Shown: positions 8,950 to 17,256 of the stretch, piece after piece | Layout: each line of letters opens with the position of its first letter | Position numbering within the stretch: position 1 is the first letter of the stretch | NCBI GenBank assembly: GCA_001683825.1 | Contig: LXTR01000012.1 | Coordinates: forward strand, 62,001 to 126,000 | DNA from: Flavobacteriaceae bacterium CP2B | GTDB taxonomy: Bacteria; Bacteroidota; Bacteroidia; Flavobacteriales; Flavobacteriaceae | Reading direction: 5' to 3' | Length of the DNA: 64,000 nucleotides | Made by a program: the position numbers and the translations under genes | Notes under the pieces: model-generated | The model's database searches: none | What the model was told of the DNA's origin: nothing | Seen by the model: only the letters and a program-made list of their open reading frames with translations

Positions 8950-9363
8950 ATGAGAAAGCTAGTAAGCGCACTGGTCCTTTTTGGCCTGTTTTCTTGTGCG
9001 GAGGAGGTGGTGCAAAAACCCGCTGACCTGATCCCCGGGGATAAGATGGCCGAAATTCTCTACGATCTCGCCATTGTGAATGCCGCAAAAAGCACGAACC
9101 CCAATATCCTGGAGGAACATGATATCGAAATTATGGCCTATGTTTACGAAAAGCACGGGATAGACAGCGTGCGATTTGTCAATAGCGATATTTACTATGC
9201 CTCAAAACCGGACGAGTATGAGGCTATTTACAAAAAGGTGGAAGCCCGCCTGGAACGGGAGAAGGAAGCCCTGGAAGAAGAGCGCAGGCGGGTGAGCGAC
9301 AGCATCCGCATAGCAGCGGAAAAACGCAGGGAAGCCGAGGCGGCAAAAGATTCAATCCGATAA
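8950..9363 (+). CDS. DUF4296 lipoprotein
   Basis: This 137-residue protein has a short lipoprotein signal (LVSALVLFGLFSCAEE, lipidated Cys near residue 17) followed by DKMAEILYDLAIVNAAK, the opening of DUF4296. The C-terminal third is a charged helix rich in Glu, Arg and Lys, probably a coiled coil. In flavobacteria this family commonly follows the dihydroorotase gene, as here with a two-base gap. The role is unknown. Its last 12 bases overlap the end of the convergent epimerase gene. Confidence 0.82.
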   Translation: MRKLVSALVLFGLFSCAEEVVQKPADLIPGDKMAEILYDLAIVNAAKSTNPNILEEHDIEIMAYVYEKHGIDSVRFVNSDIYYASKPDEYEAIYKKVEARLEREKEALEEERRRVSDSIRIAAEKRREAEAAKDSIR

Positions 9364-10371
9364 TTTGCGATGTTCCCTATCATAATGCCGGCAACTGGCT
9401 ATGATCGATTCTTTCAGGGGTTCAAAACTGTACTGAAGCGCCTCTTTTATTTTCCCGTTGACATATAAGGTAGGGTGTTTCAGGGATGCCACATTGCTTT
9501 TTGTCAGTTTCCGCCTGCCCCCGCCAAACAGGCATCGTAGCCAATCCAGGCGCCAGAGTATTTCTAACCCCCAGAGCGGCAGGGTCTTTGCAGGCCCCTT
9601 TTTGTTAAATTCCCTTGCCATCATGCCCAATAATTCCCTGTAACTTAGCTGTTCCGCCACCACGATAAACCGTTCGTTCACGATGGAAGACTGCATGAGT
9701 TGTACCATGATTTGCACTACATCACCGACTCCAACAAAACCCGAACCTCCCGGCGGCGCATAAGACGGCCCCCTTGCCGCTATACCAAAAATGCGGCCAC
9801 TGGCACCCTGCCAAAAACCGGGCCCCAGGATGATCCCCGGATTTACGATGACCACAGGCAAACCTTCCTGGGCGCCACGCCATACTTCCATCTCCGCTGA
9901 AAGCTTGCTTAGGGCATATACGTTCCGTTGCCTGTCCGGGCCGTAGTCTTCTTCAGTGGCTGGCGCATCGTTTAAAGGCTTCCCAATGGTGGCTATAGAA
10001 CTGGCATAGCATAACTTTTGCACCTGCCGGGATAAGCAGAGGTTGACAACATTGGCCGTGCCTTCGGCATTTACTTTCCTCAATTGCCTGAAATCCCCGG
10101 GGTCAAAAGAGATCATGGCCGCACAGTGGTACACCTGGGAAACCTGGTCAAAAGCAGATTCCAAGGCCATCAGGTCATTGATGTCTGCCTCCACCCAGTG
10201 GATTTTTTCAAAAAAACCATCCCCTTGAGCAGTGTAATAGGAAAATACCCGCCTGACGCGTTCAAGACGGCGGATGTCCCTGTAAGTAGCCCTCACGGGA
10301 ATCTCCTCCTGTACCAATTGCCATAGCAGGTGTGCCCCGACCAAACCCGTACCTCCGGTAACCAGAATCAT
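9352..10371 (-). CDS. NAD-dependent epimerase/dehydratase (extended SDR)
   Basis: This 339-residue protein is an extended short-chain dehydrogenase/reductase. It opens with [19 protein letters not shown], a TGxxGxxG NAD(P)-binding motif, and has the active-site YALSK (YxxxK) near residue 154 with SSIATIG upstream as the serine motif. It resembles dihydroflavonol reductase or hopanoid-associated sugar epimerase-like SDRs, and the substrate cannot be read from sequence. I chose the ATG at 10371 at the start of the Rossmann fold; the frame is open a further 112 codons upstream but that part overlaps tyrS and is not protein-like. Confidence 0.87.
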   Translation of the reverse strand: MILVTGGTGLVGAHLLWQLVQEEIPVRATYRDIRRLERVRRVFSYYTAQGDGFFEKIHWVEADINDLMALESAFDQVSQVYHCAAMISFDPGDFRQLRKVNAEGTANVVNLCLSRQVQKLCYASSIATIGKPLNDAPATEEDYGPDRQRNVYALSKLSAEMEVWRGAQEGLPVVIVNPGIILGPGFWQGASGRIFGIAARGPSYAPPGGSGFVGVGDVVQIMVQLMQSSIVNERFIVVAEQLSYRELLGMMAREFNKKGPAKTLPLWGLEILWRLDWLRCLFGGGRRKLTKSNVASLKHPTLYVNGKIKEALQYSFEPLKESIIASCRHYDREHRKLSD

Positions 10372-10375
10372 GGTC

Positions 10376-10383
10376 CAAATGTA
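10376..10383 (-). promoter_or_regulatory. Candidate -7 element, possibly leaderless, for the epimerase gene
   Basis: Reverse-strand TACATTTG is an exact TAnnTTTG match only four bases before the ATG at 10371. If used, transcription would begin at or next to the start codon. Confidence 0.35.
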
Positions 10384-10436
10384 GCCAATTCGCGGGGATA
10401 TCTTTTCTATCCTCGGCAGAGGGCCGGGTATTTCTT

Positions 10437-10444
10437 TATATTTG
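10437..10444 (+). promoter_or_regulatory. Candidate -7 element for tyrS
   Basis: TATATTTG is an exact TAnnTTTG match 25 bases before the tyrS start codon. No clear -33 box is seen. Confidence 0.42.
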
Positions 10445-10469
10445 CAGCAATCAAACAAAAGTAGATAAG

Positions 10470-11765
10470 ATGCCTGTGAATTTTGTGAAGGAGCTAGAGT
10501 GGCGCGGGATGTTGCACGACGCCATGCCGGGTACGGAAGAACATTTGCTAAGTGGGATGCAATCAGCCTATATAGGATTCGACCCAACGGCCGACTCCCT
10601 GCATATAGGCCATCTCGTTGGGGTGATGATGCTGCGCCATTTCCAGATTGCCGGGCATAAACCCTATGCCTTAATAGGCGGTGCCACGGGGATGATTGGG
10701 GACCCATCGGGGAAATCCGAGGAACGGAACCTGCTGGATGAAACCACGCTCAGGATGAACCAGGAAGCTATTAAAGAACAATTGTCGCGCTTCCTCGATT
10801 TCGAAAGCGATGAAAAGAATGCGGCCGTCTTGGTGAATAACTACGACTGGATGAAGGATATGGGCTTTGTCGAGTTTATCCGGGATGTGGGCAAACATAT
10901 TACCGTCAACTATATGATGGCCAAGGATTCCGTTAAAAAACGCCTTTCGGCCGACGCCAAAGAAGGGATGTCATTCACGGAATTTACCTACCAGTTGGTG
11001 CAGGGCTATGATTTTCTTTACCTCTTCCAGAATTTTAATTGTAGCCTTCAGATGGGGGGTAGCGATCAGTGGGGGAATATCACCACCGGTACCGAACTCA
11101 TCAGGCGGATAGGCGGGGGGAAGGGATTTGCCCTCACCTGCCCCCTGATTACCAAGGCGGACGGGACCAAATTCGGGAAGACAGAACAGGGCAATGTCTG
11201 GCTTGACGCCCACCGGACCTCCCCTTACGCCTTCTATCAGTATTGGTTGAATACCTCCGACGAAGACGCGGAACGCTATATCCGGATCTTTACCTTCCTG
11301 AACCGGTCCGAAATCAAAAGCCTGGTTGAAGAACACCGGCAACAACCACACCTGAGGGGCCTCCAAAGGCGGCTGGCGGAAGAAATCACAGTGATGGTCC
11401 ATTCCCGGGAAGAGTATGACAATGCCGTTGCGGCCAGCAATATACTTTTTGGAAAATCTACCTCGGAACAGTTGCGCAAACTGGACGAAGCTACCTTTCT
11501 TGAGATTTTTGAAGGCGTCCCACAGGCCAACCTGCCAAAACGGGAAATCGAACAAGGGATCGACATCATTGCTGCCCTGGCCGGGAAAAGCGGGTTTTTG
11601 AATTCGAATGGGGAAGCCAGGAGGGAGCTCAAACAGAACTCGATCTCGGTAAATAAGGAAAAAGTACAGGAAGATTACACGATCAGTGCTTCTGACCTGA
11701 TCAGCGGGAAGTATATCCTGCTGCAGCGGGGGAAGAAAAACTATATGCTACTGGTAGCCGAATAG
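10470..11765 (+). CDS. tyrS: Tyrosine--tRNA ligase
   Basis: This 431-residue class I aminoacyl-tRNA synthetase charges tRNA-Tyr. The HIGH signature appears as LHIGHLVG (about residues 43-50), the tyrosine-binding block as YQLVQGYDF and [10 protein letters not shown] (about residues 172-200), and the KMSKS loop as KFGKT near residue 234, the form typical of bacterial TyrRS. The C-terminus carries an S4-like RNA-binding domain ([16 protein letters not shown]). Length is normal and all motifs are present. It is a single gene divergent from the epimerase. Confidence 0.97.
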   Translation: MPVNFVKELEWRGMLHDAMPGTEEHLLSGMQSAYIGFDPTADSLHIGHLVGVMMLRHFQIAGHKPYALIGGATGMIGDPSGKSEERNLLDETTLRMNQEAIKEQLSRFLDFESDEKNAAVLVNNYDWMKDMGFVEFIRDVGKHITVNYMMAKDSVKKRLSADAKEGMSFTEFTYQLVQGYDFLYLFQNFNCSLQMGGSDQWGNITTGTELIRRIGGGKGFALTCPLITKADGTKFGKTEQGNVWLDAHRTSPYAFYQYWLNTSDEDAERYIRIFTFLNRSEIKSLVEEHRQQPHLRGLQRRLAEEITVMVHSREEYDNAVAASNILFGKSTSEQLRKLDEATFLEIFEGVPQANLPKREIEQGIDIIAALAGKSGFLNSNGEARRELKQNSISVNKEKVQEDYTISASDLISGKYILLQRGKKNYMLLVAE

Positions 11766-11894
11766 GCAGGGCGGGAGTATCGAAAGGCCGTATCCCCCCG
11801 CTGATGCCCAACCATTGGACAGGCAGTTTCAGCCCAAGGAGAAGAGCTGCCATCCAACGAAAATAACTGGCCGGAACCCTATGCGCCATGCCCT

Positions 11895-12548
11895 ATGGAA
11901 ATACATCTACCTAAAGCGGTTGCAGAGAGCAGGGAATTCTACGCGGAAGTCCTTGCCCGGAGGGCAACCTATGCTTCCATAGGCGCACATCTGGAAGCCA
12001 TGGCGCTTAGGATGTGGGAAGGTTTACAGGCTGGAAATGACGTAGTGTTCATGGAGATATCAGGCTTCCACAGAGACCATCTGGGGAGGAGTCCTGAAGT
12101 GTTGCGGAGCCTTTCCTTAAAAGAAGCCGATTGCAGGCAGGCCATCGCCAATGAATATGGATTCAGCAGATGGACTGAAGTGGCTGCGCTCTGGCTGCCT
12201 TATGACATGCTATACGAAGAAACCGTGGACCTTATGCTAGCCGGTGAAATTGAGCAGCTCAAAGAACGCATTGGCAAGAACCCCGCCCTGCTCCAGCAAA
12301 AGTCGCGCTATGGCCATAGGGCTACGCTTTTGCATTACGCTGTGGGTAACGGGGTTGAGATCTGGCGCCAACAACTCCCCATGAACCTGCCGGACATCGT
12401 GGGTTTCTTATTGGAAAAGGGCGCCAGCCCCTGGGCCAAAATGCAGGTCTACGGAGGAGAGTACACCGCGGCAGAACTCCTGTTATCAAGTATGCACCCC
12501 AGAAATGCGGGGATTTTTGAGGAGTTACGCAGCTTGTTGGATACCTAG
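11895..12548 (+). CDS. Ankyrin-repeat-like protein of unknown function
   Basis: This 217-residue soluble protein has no signal peptide. A central patch (DCRQAIANEYGFSRWTEV, about residues 76-93) resembles the segment preceding ankyrin repeats in some bacterial proteins, and the C-terminal half has two weak ankyrin-like units (ATLLHYAVGNG near 136 and DIVGFLLEKGASPWAK near 161). I assign no function. It is convergent with the LuxE-like gene, with only two bases between the two stops, and has 129 bases without a gene before it. Confidence 0.72.
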   Translation: MEIHLPKAVAESREFYAEVLARRATYASIGAHLEAMALRMWEGLQAGNDVVFMEISGFHRDHLGRSPEVLRSLSLKEADCRQAIANEYGFSRWTEVAALWLPYDMLYEETVDLMLAGEIEQLKERIGKNPALLQQKSRYGHRATLLHYAVGNGVEIWRQQLPMNLPDIVGFLLEKGASPWAKMQVYGGEYTAAELLLSSMHPRNAGIFEELRSLLDT

Positions 12549-12550
12549 CC

Positions 12551-13534
12551 TTACAATACCATCAGGTTACAGCCGCGTATATCGGAATCGTCAAACCTTC
12601 CCAGGACTTCAAACCGGTGATCGTCATGCATTTTGCCCAGATCCTGTGTGGCGATAAAGGAACAGGAATATACATTAGCCAGGTCAACCACATTGATCCC
12701 GCCGGTTTTGCCGTATGGCAAATAGGCCAGGGGGTCTTCGGGGTCCCTGATGAGTACCTGCATCCAGGGTGGGGTCCTGAACATCCCTCCGCCCCTGGAG
12801 TAGGCCTGCGACAGTAATTCGGTCATCCCGTACTCCGAGTGGATGGCACCCACCCCCAATCCCAATCCCTTGCAAAGCAGGGCGTGCAGTTCCTCCCGCA
12901 CAAGTTCCCTTCTGCGGCCTTTCATCCCCCCGGTTTCCATGATAAGGGTGTTGGTGAGCGACATGGGGTACTGCTCGGCAAAGTCGAGCAGGGCAAAAGA
13001 GACCCCAATGAGCAGGACTTTACGGCCCCGGGCTTCCAGTCGGAGCAGCTGCTCCCGGAGCGCGTTGTAATCGTTGAGGTAGAAACCGCTTTCGGGCCTG
13101 CCACTGCGCTTGATGAGGTCGTTTACCATGTAGACCAGAGAGGAACCCTGCCTTTCCAGGTAGGATGGGAGCAAGGCGAGGATGCAATAGTCCGAAACCG
13201 GTCCGTAAAAAAGTTCGAAAGCACGGAGGTAACTCCTTTCATAAAGGGCCGGATCTGCCACATAATGCCTGCTGGGGGTGCTCCCTGTGGTCCCGCTGCT
13301 GGTAAATAGCAGGGATTTTTCAGGGTGCCCGCATACAACCTCCTTGCTTTTGAAAAATGCGATGGGCAGGAAGGGAATGTCTTTCAGCTGCCGCACACCC
13401 GCGTCATCCTTGCCCAGGTAGGAGCAGAATTCACGGTAGACGGCGTTATGGCGATACTGGTAACGGAACGTTTCAAGGGCGAGGGAATGGAAATCCGCGG
13501 AACCGGCTATATCAAACAGGCGTTGTGTTTCCAT
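12551..13534 (-). CDS. LuxE-like acyl-protein synthetase/adenylate-forming enzyme
   Basis: This 327-residue protein resembles the LuxE acyl-protein synthetase family, ANL-type enzymes that activate a carboxylate with ATP. The phosphate-binding loop is LLFTSSGTTGS (about residues 76-86), followed by MNDLIK-like and SEYGMTELLSQAYS (about 239-252), matching the ANL YGxTE motif, with RFDDSDIRGC at the C-terminus. No luciferase, reductase or transferase genes (luxA-D) are present, so bioluminescence is not implied. Bacteroidota homologues are often annotated as acyl transferases. It follows the T9SS gene on the same strand, beyond its terminator. Confidence 0.8.
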   Translation of the reverse strand: METQRLFDIAGSADFHSLALETFRYQYRHNAVYREFCSYLGKDDAGVRQLKDIPFLPIAFFKSKEVVCGHPEKSLLFTSSGTTGSTPSRHYVADPALYERSYLRAFELFYGPVSDYCILALLPSYLERQGSSLVYMVNDLIKRSGRPESGFYLNDYNALREQLLRLEARGRKVLLIGVSFALLDFAEQYPMSLTNTLIMETGGMKGRRRELVREELHALLCKGLGLGVGAIHSEYGMTELLSQAYSRGGGMFRTPPWMQVLIRDPEDPLAYLPYGKTGGINVVDLANVYSCSFIATQDLGKMHDDHRFEVLGRFDDSDIRGCNLMVL

Positions 13535-13560
13535 AGGGAATATGCTGGGGGCAAAAGTAA

Positions 13561-13590
13561 CTAAAATAAAAAAGCCCCGCTAAGGGGGCT
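13561..13590 (-). terminator. Rho-independent terminator after the first T9SS cargo gene
   Basis: On the reverse strand AGCCCCCTTAGCGGGGCT folds into a GC stem and runs into TTTTTTATTTT. It separates the small T9SS gene from the LuxE-like gene downstream. Confidence 0.8.
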
Positions 13591-13610
13591 CCTAACTGAG
13601 TTGTGTTAGT

Positions 13611-13934
13611 TTACTTTACCACCAATTTGCGGGTCATCGTCCTGTTGTTTTCAACCACCTGCAACACATAGACCCCGGGAACCAGTCGGGATATGTTCAG
13701 CGCATTGGTTGATATGCGGTCCCTTAGTACCACCTTGCCAAAAACATCATAGACCGTAATTGCCTTATGGTCGTTTTGCCTGGTCGTGACATAGACCATA
13801 TCGTCAAAGGCCGGGTTGGGGTACAGGGTAAATTCGTGGGATTCTTTCCCCGGATCGGGATCCTGGGGGGAGAAATCCTGGGCGGACAGGACCGAGGTGC
13901 AAGCCAGAAAGAGGGCCAGGTAAAGTAGCTTCAT
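13611..13934 (-). CDS. Minimal T9SS type A sorting-domain protein
   Basis: This 107-residue protein is a signal peptide (MKLLYLALFLACTSVLSAQD), a short acidic linker and then only a type A C-terminal sorting domain: FTLYPNPAFDDMVYV, ITVYDVFGKVV, LVPGVYVLQV and the closing RKLVVK. Such domains send proteins through the type IX secretion system and are normally attached to a large cargo; here there is almost none. The ATG at 13934 is preferred to the one six bases upstream because it gives the better signal peptide. A TATATTTA box lies at 13960-13967. It may be a short secreted peptide or a decayed gene. Confidence 0.85.
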   Translation of the reverse strand: MKLLYLALFLACTSVLSAQDFSPQDPDPGKESHEFTLYPNPAFDDMVYVTTRQNDHKAITVYDVFGKVVLRDRISTNALNISRLVPGVYVLQVVENNRTMTRKLVVK

Positions 13935-14109
13935 GTACATTGATTTGGGATCAATACCGTAAATATAGAAGAACACTTCCTCCGGGCACAGGAATTGTTG
14001 TGAAAGCGAAATAATTGTAGGTCAATGAACTATGCCTTGCAATTCATCGATAAAAATCGCATTTAATCGATTGAACAGGGCATGCAAAAAGAGGCAGGAA
14101 GCAGGGAAA

Positions 14110-14418
14110 CTACTTGACGATCAGCTTGCGGGTAGCTACTTTGTCTTTTTCAAACGCCCTGAGTACGTAAACGCCAGGGTCCAGGTTGCCCAGGTCCAGT
14201 TCTTTGCCCAGGATAGTCGTTTCCAGTACCTGGGTGCCAAGGACGTCAAAAATGAGGATTTTCTTGGGGGCGTTTTGATGGGTACTGATAAACACCTTAC
14301 CATTGGTCGTTGGGTTGGGATATAGCTTAAACCCTTCAATATCCCCCTGTTTTCGGGCATCTTGCCCGAAGGTAAAGGAGGTTATCGCCAAAAAAAGAAG
14401 TAGGTAAAGGTGCTTCAT
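14110..14418 (-). CDS. Minimal T9SS type A sorting-domain protein (paralogue)
   Basis: This 102-residue paralogue of the preceding gene has a signal peptide (MKHLYLLLFLAITSFTFGQD), a ten-residue linker and a complete type A sorting domain (FKLYPNPTTNGKVFIST, ILIFDVLGTQVL, LDPGVYVLRA, TRKLIVK). It carries no cargo domain. The two copies lie in tandem on the same strand 175 bases apart, each with its own TAnnTTTG-like promoter box, so they seem separately expressed. The start at 14418 gives the clean signal peptide. Confidence 0.85.
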   Translation of the reverse strand: MKHLYLLLFLAITSFTFGQDARKQGDIEGFKLYPNPTTNGKVFISTHQNAPKKILIFDVLGTQVLETTILGKELDLGNLDPGVYVLRAFEKDKVATRKLIVK

Positions 14419-14445
14419 ACGCAATAAACAGCAAAGAGTGTACCA

Positions 14446-14453
14446 CAAAGATA
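14446..14453 (-). promoter_or_regulatory. Candidate -7 element for the T9SS gene at 14110-14418
   Basis: Reverse-strand TATCTTTG is an exact TAnnTTTG match 27 bases before the start codon at 14418. Confidence 0.42.
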
Positions 14454-14729
14454 TATATTTTATCTATTGGGCTATAGGCAGTTACACTGTAATAAAGGAT
14501 TATTCGATGAAATGCACATTAATGCCCGTTGCAGGCACAGATCACTCCTTGGGCACGGTGTTAAAGGCGGGGCGGGATGAGCGGGTAAAAAGCCGGAAAA
14601 CAGGAAAGTATGCCGTGTCAAGCTTCCCTGGCGCCCGGCCATGTTACCTAAGTGTTAGCAACATTAAATCAATGTTAACCGCTTTAAGCATAGAAGTATT
14701 ATCTTTACTTTTAGCAAGGTTAACCAAAA
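14454..14729. other. Intergenic region before the two-component system
   Basis: This divergent spacer, about 310 bases between the two start codons, contains no convincing gene. A 106-codon forward frame crosses it into the regulator gene but lacks any protein-like pattern. TACTTTTA (14706-14713), a seven-of-eight match to TAnnTTTG, lies 16 bases before the first regulator ATG and may be its promoter. Confidence 0.5.
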
Positions 14730-15425
14730 ATGATGGCCATGAAAAAAAAGGACATTAAGATACTATTGGTGGATGATGAGCCGGATATTCTCGAAATTCT
14801 GAGCTACAATCTGACGGCTGAGGGGTACCAGGTGTTCACGGCCAAAAATGGGGTGGAAGGGGTTGAAAAGGCAAGGAAGAAGAAGCCGCATTTGATTATT
14901 TTGGATGTGATGATGCCCGAGATGGATGGCATCGAAGCATGCGAACTCATCAGGGCTAGCAAAGGCCTGGAACACAGTATTATTGCCTTCCTTACGGCCA
15001 GGGGGGAAGATTACAGCCAGGTGGCCGGATTTGACGCGGGGGCCGATGATTATATCACCAAGCCCATTAAGCCCAAAGTCCTGGTTAGTAAGGTGAAAGC
15101 CCTGCTTCGTCGCCTGAAGGAGGAGGAAGGTGCCAATGACGAAGTGATGCGGGTGGGGAAAATTGAGATTAACCGCGAGGAATACAAAGTAGTGAATCAC
15201 GGGGAGGAGATTGTACTCCCGAGGAAGGAGTTTGAACTCCTGGCTTTGCTGGCGTCCAAGCCGGACAAAGTGTTTAAGCGCGAAGTTATCCTGGACAAGG
15301 TCTGGGGCCAGGAGGTGGTGGTGGGGGGCCGCACTATTGATGTCCATATCAGAAAACTCAGGGAAAAGATTGGGGACGATCATTTTAAAACGGTCAAAGG
15401 CGTGGGGTATAAGTTTGTGCTATAA
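14730..15425 (+). CDS. OmpR/PhoB-family response regulator
   Basis: This regulator has a receiver domain (KILLVDDEPDILEIL at the N-terminus; phospho-acceptor Asp in LDVMMPEMDG near residue 57; TARGED and the conserved Lys in YITKPIKPK) and a winged-helix DNA-binding domain from about residue 130 (FELLALLASKPDKVF, then VHIRKLREKIG and VKGVGYKF). ATGs at 14730, 14733 and 14739 are all possible; the third gives the usual MKKKDIKILLVDD. The histidine kinase gene follows with a one-base overlap (TAATG), so the two form a coupled pair. It resembles flavobacterial PhoB-like regulators, but the phosphate link is inference. Confidence 0.95.
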   Translation: MMAMKKKDIKILLVDDEPDILEILSYNLTAEGYQVFTAKNGVEGVEKARKKKPHLIILDVMMPEMDGIEACELIRASKGLEHSIIAFLTARGEDYSQVAGFDAGADDYITKPIKPKVLVSKVKALLRRLKEEEGANDEVMRVGKIEINREEYKVVNHGEEIVLPRKEFELLALLASKPDKVFKREVILDKVWGQEVVVGGRTIDVHIRKLREKIGDDHFKTVKGVGYKFVL

Positions 15426-16519
15426 TGGCCATCCGTTTAAAAAAGTCATATAAATTCGCCTTCCGTTCTTCCTTTCTCATTACCGGTGCCCTGACCCTGC
15501 TGCTGGCAGCTTTCCTCTGGTATGGTACCCCGTTATTCAACTGGCCGGTCCTGGTGGTTTTTTCCATTTGCACCTTCCTGATTTCTTTCCTTATCCTGCA
15601 AATCCGGGTACAGAAATTTATCTACCGGAGGATCAAAAAGATCTATGACGATGTTTCCCTCCTCGAATCGTCCCCCATTGCCACTGGGCCCATCACCACC
15701 GATATGCGGACCCTGACCGAGGAAATTGAAAAGTTTGCCAAGGATAAGAAAATAGAGATCGACACCTTAAAAATCCGGGAAGAATACCGCAAAGACTTCC
15801 TGGGGAATGTATCCCATGAGTTAAAAACGCCCCTCTTTACCGTGCAGGGGTATATCCTGACCTTGCTGGATGGCGCCATGGATGACAAGAAACTTCTGAA
15901 GAAATACCTGCAACGGGCCAATAAAGGAGTGGAAAGGCTCATTTATATTGTCAAGGACCTGGACCTGATCACCAAACTCGAAATCGGGGACCTGAACCTC
16001 AAAATGGAAGATTTTGATATCATCGAGCTGATCCAGAGTGTTTTTGACCTCCTGGAGATGAAAGCCTCGAAAAAGGACATTTCGCTGACCTTTGACCAGG
16101 GATACACCAAGCCGATATGGGTTAGGGCCGACCGGGAGAAAATACAGCAGGTTATCACCAACCTCCTGGTAAATTCACTGAAATACGGACATAAGGAGGG
16201 TACTACCGAGGTGAGCGTGGAAAACCTGATTAAAAACAAAGTCATCATCAGGGTGACCGACAATGGGGAAGGAATCGCCCCCGAACATATCACGAGGATC
16301 TTTGAACGCTTTTACAGGGTCGATAAAAGTGGGAGCCGCAAGGAAGGGGGGTCTGGCCTGGGCCTTTCCATTGTAAAGCATATCATCGAAGCCCATGGCG
16401 AGAAGATCTATGTGGAAAGTGCCCCCGGGGTGGGTTCTGAGTTCTCCTTTACCCTGGAAAAGGCCCAGCCTGTTACCGCCCCCGAAACGCTCAGGAGGGT
16501 GGCTCCCAAAGCACCATAG
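15425..16519 (+). CDS. Sensor histidine kinase (PhoR-like)
   Basis: This 364-residue kinase has two adjacent N-terminal membrane helices (about residues 13-31 and 38-57) with almost no periplasmic loop, a short linker, the HisKA site NVSHELKTPLFTVQGYIL (His near residue 132) and a complete HATPase domain: VITNLLVNSLKYG (N box), DNGEGI (G1), FERFYRVDKS (F box) and GGSGLGLSIVKHI (G2). Lack of a sensory loop suggests it reads a membrane or partner signal, as PhoR does. It shares an operon with the response regulator at 14730-15425 and should phosphorylate it. Confidence 0.94.
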   Translation: MAIRLKKSYKFAFRSSFLITGALTLLLAAFLWYGTPLFNWPVLVVFSICTFLISFLILQIRVQKFIYRRIKKIYDDVSLLESSPIATGPITTDMRTLTEEIEKFAKDKKIEIDTLKIREEYRKDFLGNVSHELKTPLFTVQGYILTLLDGAMDDKKLLKKYLQRANKGVERLIYIVKDLDLITKLEIGDLNLKMEDFDIIELIQSVFDLLEMKASKKDISLTFDQGYTKPIWVRADREKIQQVITNLLVNSLKYGHKEGTTEVSVENLIKNKVIIRVTDNGEGIAPEHITRIFERFYRVDKSGSRKEGGSGLGLSIVKHIIEAHGEKIYVESAPGVGSEFSFTLEKAQPVTAPETLRRVAPKAP

Positions 16520-16581
16520 GATCCCCTTCTGACAACGTCAAAGATTTCCTTAGCTTTGTGAAAGCAATAAACCATATCCCA

Positions 16582-17253
16582 TTGGGAAGCAAGAATAAAT
16601 TAAAGCGTTTTAAGGACAACGCGTCTTTCAAAAATGTCATACAGCCCGGACGGGAGGAAGTACTCGGTGAGACCTTTACGCTGAAAGGGCATTGGAACCG
16701 TTTCTTTGGCAATGAACACCCCCTGGTACTGGAGCTGGGATGCGGGAAAGGCGAGTATTCCCTGGCACTGGCCCGCAGGTACCCCGGGAAGAACTTTATC
16801 GGAGTGGACATTAAGGGCGCACGCCTATGGAGGGGGGCCAAAACGGCTCTGGAAGAAGGCCTGCCCAACGTGGCATTCCTAAGGACCCAGATCGAACTCA
16901 TCGACCTGCTGTTCGCCGAAGATGAGGTCTCGGAAATATGGATTACCTTTCCCGACCCGCAAATCAAATACAAGCGCACCAAACACCGGCTGACCAATCA
17001 AAAATTCCTGGAAAAATACCGGTGCATCCTGAAGGAGAAAGGTCTGGTGCACCTTAAAACCGACAGTGAGTTCCTGCATGGTTATACCCTGGGACTGCTG
17101 CATGGATTGGGGAAGGAAGTACTGTATGCCAACCACCATGTATACAGGAACGAGGGCAGTCCGCCGGAAGTGACGTCCATCCAAACCTTTTACGAAGCGC
17201 AATACCTGGAGGCAGGTAAGCCCATCACATATATCAAATTCAGGGTTTCTTAG
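16582..17253 (+). CDS. trmB: tRNA (guanine-N7-)-methyltransferase
   Basis: This protein methylates G46 of tRNA using S-adenosylmethionine. The AdoMet site is LVLELGCGKGEYSLALARR (about residues 53-71), followed by IGVDIKGARLWRGAK, and the catalytic block is WITFPDPQIKYKRTKHRL, all typical of TrmB. I place the start at the TTG at 16582, giving MGSKNKLKRF, which is how flavobacterial TrmB proteins normally begin; a GTG at 16558 would add eight residues. No ATG precedes the conserved region. It begins the trmB-lysE-atl operon and has a three-base gap to the next gene. Confidence 0.94.
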   Translation: MGSKNKLKRFKDNASFKNVIQPGREEVLGETFTLKGHWNRFFGNEHPLVLELGCGKGEYSLALARRYPGKNFIGVDIKGARLWRGAKTALEEGLPNVAFLRTQIELIDLLFAEDEVSEIWITFPDPQIKYKRTKHRLTNQKFLEKYRCILKEKGLVHLKTDSEFLHGYTLGLLHGLGKEVLYANHHVYRNEGSPPEVTSIQTFYEAQYLEAGKPITYIKFRVS

Positions 17254-17256
17254 GCT

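Noticed and set aside
12551-13534. A bioluminescence (lux) locus
   Set aside because: Only a LuxE-like enzyme occurs; luxA, B, C and D are absent.
14438-14758. A 106-codon forward open frame between the T9SS gene and the response regulator
   Set aside because: It covers promoters, runs into the regulator gene in another frame and has no protein-like composition.
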